Assembly: GCA_012798145.1 (NCBI GenBank)
Contig: JAAZNT010000239.1
Coordinates: 1 to 7,295, forward strand
Source: Thermoanaerobaculaceae bacterium
Lineage (GTDB): Bacteria > Acidobacteriota > UBA4820
Reading direction: 5' to 3'
Length of the DNA: 7,295 nt
The notes beneath the pieces are model-generated. The model searched no databases, was not told where the DNA came from, and was given only the letters and a program-made list of their open reading frames with translations. A program made the position numbers and the translations under genes. Below, one piece after another: positions 1-5,202 of this stretch (position 1 is its first letter; each line of letters begins with the position of its first letter).

Positions 1-1992
1 AACCCCCCTGTCCGAAAAAACAATACCTGCAATTTGAGGAGTCTCTACGATATTCCAATTGTAGGGAATGCCGAAATTCCAAGGTTCAAGCCCTTCGCTC
101 CAATTGTTGACGATGTAGGCTATATCGTCGCCTTTTTTGGCAAAAACAACAAATTCCTTCGTGTAATAAGAGGAGTAATTGTCAACTGAAGAAAAGGGCT
201 TTTGGTCAACCTTCAAAATTCCATTGCTGTCTGTAACACCGGCGTAAAGAACCCTGTTCTGAAAATCTCTTACTTCAATTTCACAACCAGAAACAGGCTC
301 CGCCTTGGAAAGAGATGTGACGAAAACAAGAAAATCGGAAGGACCATACTTTAGCGTAAGCGCAAGGTCTGTAACCTGAATGATTGATTTTTTAGCCCTC
401 CAATAGTAATCGTTATAAATAGGCGCACCATCAATCGGCTCGTCAAGTTCAATTTGAGCAAGAACAATCCCTGTCTTAGAATCGTTGAGATACGGCTTTA
501 GTTCAAGCCCCGCATTGAAAACCTTCTCCGGCTTCAATCCTTTTATTTCTCTTATTTCCCATTTTTGGCTTTTAGTTTCATCTTCTTGTGTATCTTCTCC
601 CTCATCGCTATAATAGTCCAAACCATTTTTGAGAGTTGGTATAACATCCTCTTTCTTCAAGGAAACTATTCTCTGCTTAACTTTTTTAACATTTTTCGCA
701 TAAAAAGGAACATTTGTCCCTCTTGCCTTTTCCCAAACACCCTCTCCCTCTCCAAAAGAAACATAAGCAGGAGAAGCGGTAATAGTGAACATCGTATAAG
801 CGGGATACCCAAGAATTTCCCCGTCAACCGCCTTCAGGTTCTCGTCAAGGCGCACCAAATATTTATGGCCAACTTCCGGCTTAAAGCCAATTCTTTTTAA
901 ATAGTGATGGGTGCTATGCGAACTTAAATCTGGTGGTTTATTTATCACTGCTTCTTTATTTTCCGTCAGATCAAATATTTTAAGATTCTTGAAAAACTCT
1001 TCCTCTGAAACACTTTTGCTAAAAGACAAAACAACATCCTCGCTTGCATAAAACGATGAGCGAACTTCAGAAGAATAATATTCTCCAACTTTATTTAAAA
1101 AGAAAGCCCTGTCGCAATCATTAAGATAAACGGCAAATTCTTTGGTTTTCATCTGCAAGCAACCGCCTTCTTGTGCAAATTTGATTTTTATTAAACTTTC
1201 AACAGGGGCAATATCGTCTGTTTCAACCAAAAGAAGGTTGTTAGCCGAATAACGACGAATATAATAATTCAAGTCGCTTCTTTCCAAAAATTTCTTGACA
1301 TCTTCATTTTGCAAATCAAGGATATGAAAATATGTTTCTTCCTCTTTGCGGTTCACCAAAGTATTTACTTTTTTATAATATTTTTCCTCCGCATCCGCCT
1401 CCCTCTCATTAACTATTTTCTCAAGTTCCGGCAGAAAATAGTAAGGCGATGGATAAGAATATCTCCTTGGAACAAAAGATAGTTTCAAACATTTTGCGAT
1501 CTCTTCCCTGTCAATCTCGTAGTTGAAGAAAAGGGCGATGACATAGGGAGACCTTGCATTTTGATTTTTCCTGTAACCTTCAACTCTCACAATTTTCTGG
1601 AATGGGGTTGAAAAAGAGAATGTGTAATCATTTTTGAGAACTCCCCCCTCTAAACTTTTCGCTCCCTTTTTTACAGTGATCTTAAATTCAGTTTGTTTTT
1701 TTATTTTGTCTCTTGAGGTCGGTTCAATTCTTAGAAGTCTGTCATTGCTCCAATAAATCACAGATTCAAGGGTTGGATCTATTGAAATAAAATCGGGAAG
1801 AGAGTTGTCCTTTCCGCTCTCTTTTAAAGTGTCAACCATCTTCTGTGAGAAGAGAATCTGGATTGAATCCAACTGCTCAATATTGTCAAGAGTTCCCTGC
1901 GGATTTGCTACAAGAACTTCAAGGTCATCGGCGAACACAAAAATTGAAAAGGCAATCAAAAAGAAAATCACCACAAACCATTTTTTATTCAT
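1..1992 (-). CDS. Bacterial alpha-2-macroglobulin family protein, N-terminal part (cut by window edge)
   Basis: Large secreted protein, 664 codons seen, open at the left edge. It starts at the ATG at 1992-1990, with AGGAGG at 2003-1998 and a 5-nt spacer. Residues 1-21 form a Sec signal peptide: MNKK, a hydrophobic core, then FVFA before DD. There is no lipobox Cys. Residues about 25-130 resemble a bacterial Ig-like (Big_5/SbsA type) domain, with the strand motif IQILFSQKM and ending YTFSFSTP. A series of beta-rich stretches follows, consistent with MG domains, with an acidic insert near residues 470-480 (DEGEDTQEDE). The visible part ends in IVFSDRGV, matching the [FY][ST]DRG[IV]Y-type motif conserved in bacterial alpha-2-macroglobulins. 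Family members are usually 1500-1900 residues, so the thioester and receptor-binding regions lie outside. The family traps proteases in the periplasm or at the surface; that role is inferred from the family. Family assignment is good; whether the thioester is present cannot be seen. Confidence 0.85.
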   Translation of the reverse strand, partial: MNKKWFVVIFFLIAFSIFVFADDLEVLVANPQGTLDNIEQLDSIQILFSQKMVDTLKESGKDNSLPDFISIDPTLESVIYWSNDRLLRIEPTSRDKIKKQTEFKITVKKGAKSLEGGVLKNDYTFSFSTPFQKIVRVEGYRKNQNARSPYVIALFFNYEIDREEIAKCLKLSFVPRRYSYPSPYYFLPELEKIVNEREADAEEKYYKKVNTLVNRKEEETYFHILDLQNEDVKKFLERSDLNYYIRRYSANNLLLVETDDIAPVESLIKIKFAQEGGCLQMKTKEFAVYLNDCDRAFFLNKVGEYYSSEVRSSFYASEDVVLSFSKSVSEEEFFKNLKIFDLTENKEAVINKPPDLSSHSTHHYLKRIGFKPEVGHKYLVRLDENLKAVDGEILGYPAYTMFTITASPAYVSFGEGEGVWEKARGTNVPFYAKNVKKVKQRIVSLKKEDVIPTLKNGLDYYSDEGEDTQEDETKSQKWEIREIKGLKPEKVFNAGLELKPYLNDSKTGIVLAQIELDEPIDGAPIYNDYYWRAKKSIIQVTDLALTLKYGPSDFLVFVTSLSKAEPVSGCEIEVRDFQNRVLYAGVTDSNGILKVDQKPFSSVDNYSSYYTKEFVVFAKKGDDIAYIVNNWSEGLEPWNFGIPYNWNIVETPQIAGIVFSDRGV

Positions 1993-2015
1993 TTTTTCCT
2001 CCTAACCAAGAAATA

Positions 2016-2044
2016 TTTATACTCCTTCCAGATTTCCTTGTCAA
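2016..2044 (-). promoter_or_regulatory. Sigma-70 type promoter of the alpha-2-macroglobulin gene
   Basis: On the minus strand, TTGACA (2044-2039) is followed by a 17-nt spacer and TATAAA (2021-2016). The -35 is a perfect consensus match, the -10 matches five of six bases and the spacing is optimal. Transcription would begin near 2009, giving a leader of about 17 nt that contains the AGGAGG ribosome binding site. This is the clearest promoter in the window. Confidence 0.8.
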
Positions 2045-2063
2045 TAAGATTTAAGTGTAAAAG

Positions 2064-2870
2064 ATGAGGAAATATCAAAACAGGATAACAGGAAAAAGAG
2101 GCAAAAAGTTGAACTACAAAGAAACTAAAGCAAGGGTTAGGGGCAAACGGCTTTCCCGACTTATCAAAGATAAAAATGGAAAGCGGGGAAGATTCTTTTC
2201 AACGGGGGAAATTCATTTTTCAGTTAAAAATGGGCTTTCCTTAACGAGAAAAGGGCATTCTTTGATGAGGAAAGGGCATTTCTTGATAAGGAAAGGGCAT
2301 TCCTTAACGAGGAAATGGCATTCCTTGACAAGAAAAGGGCTTTCCTTAACGAGGAAAGGGCTTTCCTTGACAAGGAAAGGGCATTCCTTAACGAGAAAAG
2401 GGCATTATTTGACGAGGAAAGGGCTTTCCTTAACGAAGAAAGGGCATTCCTTGACAAGAAAAAAAGGGCATTATTTGACGAGGAAAGGGATTTCCTTAAC
2501 GAAGAAAGGGCATTCCTTGACGAGAAAAGGGCTTTCTCTACCAAGGAAAGGGCATTTCTTGACAAGAAAAGGGCTTTCTTTAACGAGGAAAGGACATTTT
2601 TTATTAAATAATTGCCTTTTCTTCTTAAAAATAACGATTTATTTGATAAAAAATCCCCTTAGAGCAATAAAAAAAGGGATAAAGTTCCTAAATGTTCTTT
2701 TCAAACTTTCTTTCATTTCAAAAAGTCCTTTAGATACAAGAAAGGCGAATATAGTAAAACAAGAAACAGAGTTCAACTTTTTCAGAAAAGACAAATGGGG
2801 TATAATTTCTTTGCGGAGGATTTTATGGGATATAAGAAATTTGCTGTTCTCATTTTCATTTCCCTGCTAA
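2064..2870 (+). CDS. Possible basic heptapeptide-repeat protein (low confidence)
   Basis: An uninterrupted 268-codon frame starts at an ATG, spans the whole tandem array and ends 46 nt inside the TPR lipoprotein gene. Residues 1-56 are very basic (many K/R, few D/E). Residues about 57-177 are 17 copies of G[HLI][SFY]LTRK, with Leu invariant and one copy extended by a Lys. The tail of about 90 residues is hydrophobic and basic with no recognisable domain. In favour: the frame stays open well outside the array. Among repeat units, 25 of 44 minority substitutions fall on third codon positions and almost all are silent (TTA/TTG, ACG/ACA, AGG/AGA, TCC/TCT). Against: no ribosome binding site or promoter is visible upstream, the composition is odd, and the 3' end overlaps the promoter and start of the next gene. 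I do not recognise a family. If it is not expressed, this is simply a repeat-driven open frame. Confidence 0.28.
   Translation: MRKYQNRITGKRGKKLNYKETKARVRGKRLSRLIKDKNGKRGRFFSTGEIHFSVKNGLSLTRKGHSLMRKGHFLIRKGHSLTRKWHSLTRKGLSLTRKGLSLTRKGHSLTRKGHYLTRKGLSLTKKGHSLTRKKGHYLTRKGISLTKKGHSLTRKGLSLPRKGHFLTRKGLSLTRKGHFLLNNCLFFLKITIYLIKNPLRAIKKGIKFLNVLFKLSFISKSPLDTRKANIVKQETEFNFFRKDKWGIISLRRILWDIRNLLFSFSFPC
2232..2591 (+). repeat. 21-bp tandem repeat array, 17 units
   Basis: Seventeen contiguous head-to-tail units, all exactly 21 bp except unit 11 (2442-2465), which has three extra A residues and is 24 bp. Each unit reads GGGC[A/T]TT[C]C, then TT[A/G]AC[G/A]AG[G/A]AAA. A partial eighteenth unit starts at 2592 (GGACATTTTTTA). 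Variation is confined mainly to unit positions 5, 8, 9, 12, 15 and 18. Every length change is a multiple of three, so reading frames are preserved. Two plus-strand frames stay open: one gives G[HL]SLTRK heptapeptides, the other RAFL[ND][EK][EK] heptapeptides. The third plus frame is closed by TAA or TGA in nearly every unit. There are no unique spacers, so it is not a CRISPR array. Confidence 0.97.
2400..2528 (+). repeat. Higher-order duplication of three 21-bp units
   Basis: Units 9-11 (2400-2465) and units 12-14 (2466-2528) are near-identical triplets. Units 9 and 12 are the same and share the variant GGGCATTATTTGACG. Units 10 and 13 share the rare AACGAAGAAA ending and differ by one base. 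Units 11 and 14 differ by one base plus the AAA insertion in unit 11. The triplet was therefore duplicated as a block, later than most single-unit divergence. Confidence 0.85.
2648..2680 (-). terminator. Possible minus-strand intrinsic terminator in the intergenic region
   Basis: Read on the minus strand, ATCCCTTT (2680-2673) can pair with AAGGGGAT (2660-2653). This is an 8-bp stem including one U-G pair, with a 12-nt loop, and it runs directly into a T tract (2652-2648). On the plus strand the same stem has a C/A mismatch and no T tract, so it favours the minus direction. No minus-strand gene is visible to its right, so its purpose is unclear, and such structures can arise by chance in AT-rich DNA. 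Confidence 0.3.
2779..2806 (+). promoter_or_regulatory. Probable promoter of the TPR lipoprotein gene
   Basis: A perfect TATAAT lies at 2801-2806, preceded at 16-nt spacing by TTTTCA (2779-2784), a four-of-six match to the -35 consensus. Transcription would begin near 2812-2813, leaving only about 12 nt of leader, which includes the GGAGGA ribosome binding site at 2815-2820. The -10 is convincing; the -35 is weak. Confidence 0.5.
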
Positions 2871-3631
2871 CTTTGGGATGCTGTCTTGATCTTGGCGACA
2901 AGGAAAAGAAATTCAAAAAAAGAATCCTCTGCGCCCACAGAGTCAACAACGACAATTCTCTTTATATTTTGAAAAACGGCGCTTTCTGCTGTCCGAAACT
3001 TCCTCCTGAAATAAATGACATTACCTCCGCAAAAGCGTTTTATTTTAAGAAAGCGCTGGAAATAGACCCCGAAAGAGTTGACGGCTGGGCTTCTCTCGGA
3101 CAAACTTACTGGGACGGCTTCAGATTCAAGGAGGCGGCGGAATCTTTCAAAAAAGCGCTTGAACTCTCTCCAAAAACAGTAACATTTATCGTTGCTCTCA
3201 ATTCTCTTTACAGAATTTTGGGGCAGTTTGATGAATCCCAAAAATATCTTGACCTTCTTGAATCTATTGATTTTCAGGACAAAGAAAAAACAATCTCTTA
3301 TCTTAAAGGCAAACTCCTTTACGAAAAAAAGGAGTATGATGAGTCGCTGAAAAATCTTGAAAGGGCGAAGGAACTCTTTGAAACAGACAGCCCATCTCAT
3401 TTCCTGAGCAACACGCCATACACAATAAACGATGTCTATTTTTATCTTGCCCAGATCTATTTAAAGAAAAACGAACTTCAAAAAGCCCATACACATTTCC
3501 TTATTTATCTTGAAAAGGAGAGGCACCCCGATTTCGTCGCAATTTATCAAAAGGCGCTTGATGAAACGGCGGGAGAGCAGATTCTTCTTTATGATGATAT
3601 AGAGGAAAAGTGGGCTAAAACCCGCCAGTAA
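2825..3631 (+). CDS. TPR-repeat lipoprotein
   Basis: 268-residue envelope protein. The start is the ATG at 2825, with GGAGGA at 2815-2820 and a 4-nt spacer; an in-frame ATG at 2795 lies upstream of the -10 box and is rejected. Residues 1-18 are a short basic N-terminus and hydrophobic stretch ending LLTLG, followed by C19. This is a slightly relaxed lipobox (T at -3, L at -2, G at -1), so lipid attachment is likely but not certain. C20, C36, C55 and C56 are additional cysteines. Residues about 66-120 carry typical TPR helices (AKAFYFKKALEIDPE, then WASLGQTYW and AAESFKKALELSP). Further TPR-like pairs follow at about 121-150, 154-186 (GKLLYEKKEYDESLKNLERA) and 203-234 (YFYLAQIYLKKNELQKAHTHF). 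TPRs mediate protein-protein contact; the partner is unknown. It is transcribed divergently from the alpha-2-macroglobulin gene and sits 77 nt before pepD. Confidence 0.85.
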   Translation: MGYKKFAVLIFISLLTLGCCLDLGDKEKKFKKRILCAHRVNNDNSLYILKNGAFCCPKLPPEINDITSAKAFYFKKALEIDPERVDGWASLGQTYWDGFRFKEAAESFKKALELSPKTVTFIVALNSLYRILGQFDESQKYLDLLESIDFQDKEKTISYLKGKLLYEKKEYDESLKNLERAKELFETDSPSHFLSNTPYTINDVYFYLAQIYLKKNELQKAHTHFLIYLEKERHPDFVAIYQKALDETAGEQILLYDDIEEKWAKTRQ

Positions 3632-3708
3632 TTTCTTTTTTAATCAAACTTGTGTCATAATTGTTATCTTGTCTGAGCCCGCAATGGGTAAACGAATAGG
3701 AGGAGAAA

Positions 3709-5163
3709 ATGATCAATAAGAAACCCAACTTTGTTTGGCATTATTTTGAAGAACTTTCAAAAATTCCAAGACCGAGCGGAATGGAGGAAAAAGCGTCTCA
3801 ATTTGTTGCTGACATTGCAAAAAAGCACAACCTTCAATACAAAAAAGACAAAGTGGGAAATGTTGTAATTTTGCTTCCCCCTTCAAAAGGTTTTGAGAAA
3901 AGCCCGACTGTTATTCTTCAGGGGCATCTTGATATGGTTTGCGAAAAAAACAGCGGAACAAAGCACGATTTCACAAAAGATCCGATCAAACTTAAAGTTC
4001 AGGGCGACATTGTGAAAGCGGATGGGACAACTCTGGGAGCAGATAATGGAATCGGAGTCGCTATGGCTCTCGCCCTTATTGACGACAAAGAAGCAAAACA
4101 CGGCCCTCTTGAACTTCTTTTCACGATTGATGAAGAAAGAGGGCTCAAAGGAGCAAACTCTCTCTCAAAAGATTTTGTAAAGGGCAAAATGCTTATCAAT
4201 CTTGATACTGAAGAAGAGGGAGCGGTCTACATCGGCTGCGCCGGCGGAACTGATACAGTCTTGACTTTAAATGTTTCAAGAGAAGCGCAAATAAAAGGAA
4301 GCGTTTATCTGATAAAGGTGACGGGATTGAGGGGCGGACATTCCGGCTCTGATATCCACGAGGGAAGAGGAAACGCAAACCAGATTTTGGTGAGGGTCTT
4401 AAGAACGATTCAAAGCAAAGGAATTGATTACGGGATTCTTTCTATTAAAGGCGGTTCAAAGAGAAACGCAATTCCGAGAGAAGCCTTCGCAACAATTTGC
4501 ATGGATCCCAAAAATCTTCCCGCAGTTTCACAAATAATTAAAGATCTTAACGCCCTAATGAAAATTGAGTTAAGAAATGTTGATGAAGGAATTAAAATAG
4601 AGATAGAGAAAACTCAAAAAGCGGAATTCAAGCCGCTTTCAGAAAGGTCAAAGAAAAAAGCGCTTGATCTTTTATTTTCCATACCTCACGGAGTTATCTC
4701 TTACGACAAGGAAATCCCCGGACTCGTTGAAACTTCAACAAACTTTGCGATCATTGAAACAGAAGAAAAGAAAATTTCAATTATCACTTCACAAAGGTCA
4801 AACCTCACACCAAGAATGGAGTGGGCTGCCGAAAGGTTGAGAGTTCTTGGCGCACTTGCGGGAGCAAAAGCAACAAGTTCAGGAACTTATCACGGATGGA
4901 CGCCGAATCTTAAATCAAAACTTCTTCTGCAGGCGAAAAAAACCTACAAGAAACTTACTGGCAAAGAGCCGGTTGCAAAAGCAATACACGCGGGTCTTGA
5001 ATGCGGGCTTTTCGGTGAAAAATTTGATGGACTTGATATGATCTCTATCGGTCCAACGATCAAGAATGCTCATTCTCCCGATGAAAGCGTTTCAATATCT
5101 TCTGTGGATAGAACTTATAAGTTTCTTAAGGAACTTTTGAAAGACCTTGCAAAAGGAAAATAA
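3709..5163 (+). CDS. pepD: Aminoacyl-histidine dipeptidase / cytosol non-specific dipeptidase (M20C)
   Basis: 484 residues, full length (E. coli PepD is 485). Cytoplasmic two-metal peptidase that hydrolyses dipeptides such as Xaa-His, recycling amino acids. AGGAGG at 3698-3703 with a 5-nt spacer fixes the ATG at 3709. Metal and catalytic residues are all present in order: H73 and D75 in GHLDMVC, bridging D112 in LGADNG, catalytic E142 and metal ligand E143 in DEERG, D166 in NLDTEE, and H455 in KNAHSPDE. The lid or dimerisation domain (about 195-380) contains GLRGGHSG with H211. The closing part has HAGLECG (H427) and SIGPT. The N-terminal NFVWHYFEELSKIPRPSGMEEK is also typical of the family. 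It has its own strong ribosome binding site, and 77 nt separate it from the TPR gene. I could not settle on a promoter there. Likely first gene of a run with the GT9 and tatD genes. Confidence 0.96.
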   Translation: MINKKPNFVWHYFEELSKIPRPSGMEEKASQFVADIAKKHNLQYKKDKVGNVVILLPPSKGFEKSPTVILQGHLDMVCEKNSGTKHDFTKDPIKLKVQGDIVKADGTTLGADNGIGVAMALALIDDKEAKHGPLELLFTIDEERGLKGANSLSKDFVKGKMLINLDTEEEGAVYIGCAGGTDTVLTLNVSREAQIKGSVYLIKVTGLRGGHSGSDIHEGRGNANQILVRVLRTIQSKGIDYGILSIKGGSKRNAIPREAFATICMDPKNLPAVSQIIKDLNALMKIELRNVDEGIKIEIEKTQKAEFKPLSERSKKKALDLLFSIPHGVISYDKEIPGLVETSTNFAIIETEEKKISIITSQRSNLTPRMEWAAERLRVLGALAGAKATSSGTYHGWTPNLKSKLLLQAKKTYKKLTGKEPVAKAIHAGLECGLFGEKFDGLDMISIGPTIKNAHSPDESVSISSVDRTYKFLKELLKDLAKGK

Positions 5164-5198
5164 GCTTCCACTCAGTCCTCTAATATTAATCTGGAAGC
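5164..5198 (+). promoter_or_regulatory. Stem-loop that could mask the GT9 gene's ribosome binding site
   Basis: GCTTCCA (5164-5170), beginning directly after the pepD stop codon, is perfectly complementary to TGGAAGC (5192-5198) across a 21-nt AT-rich loop. The 3' arm contains GGAAG (5193-5197), the only Shine-Dalgarno-like element before the GT9 start. Folding would hide it, and ribosomes finishing pepD could open the 5' arm. The pairing is seen directly; the regulatory role is inferred. Confidence 0.45.
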
Positions 5199-5202
5199 GC
5201 TG

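Larger units (their letters stand above)
1993..2824. other. 832-bp divergent intergenic region with tandem repeat core
   Basis: This region separates the minus-strand alpha-2-macroglobulin gene from the plus-strand TPR lipoprotein gene, so it must hold both promoters; these lie at its two ends (2016-2044 and 2779-2806). The core, 2232-2591, is the 21-bp tandem array. The left flank (2064-2231) is A/G-rich on the plus strand. Between 2200 and 2231 it has pieces resembling broken repeat units (ATTCTTTTCAACG, GGGGAAATTCATTTTTCAG). The right flank (2592-2790) is AT-rich and has similar fragments, for example TCCTTTAGATACAAGAAAGG near 2726-2745. No recognisable protein domain, tRNA or mobile element is seen. 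A low-confidence reading frame spanning most of the region is listed separately. Confidence 0.8.

Noticed and set aside
565..900. Plus-strand open frame inside the alpha-2-macroglobulin gene
   Set aside because: The minus strand is continuously coding with clear family features here; this frame is a shadow with no ribosome binding site.
2224..2565. Minus-strand frame of 113 codons through the array (NALSSLRKA-like heptads)
   Set aside because: In this frame most unit-to-unit changes (25 of 44) fall on second codon positions, the opposite of a coding pattern. It is open only because the units are near-palindromic and 21 bp long.
2232..2591. CRISPR array
   Set aside because: Units are contiguous with no unique spacers, and no cas genes are nearby.
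2795..2824. Earlier in-frame ATG for the TPR lipoprotein
   Set aside because: It lies upstream of the TATAAT at 2801 and would put polar residues in front of the signal peptide. The ATG at 2825 has GGAGGA at proper spacing.
2867..3400. Long minus-strand open frame opposite the TPR lipoprotein gene
   Set aside because: It is antisense to a well-supported gene with a signal peptide, ribosome binding site and TPR motifs, and has no recognisable domain itself.
3611..3642. Intrinsic terminator after the TPR gene (GGGC, GCC, then a T-rich run)
   Set aside because: The possible stem is only 3-4 bp with bulges and overlaps the coding end; the T-rich run alone is ordinary for this AT-rich DNA.
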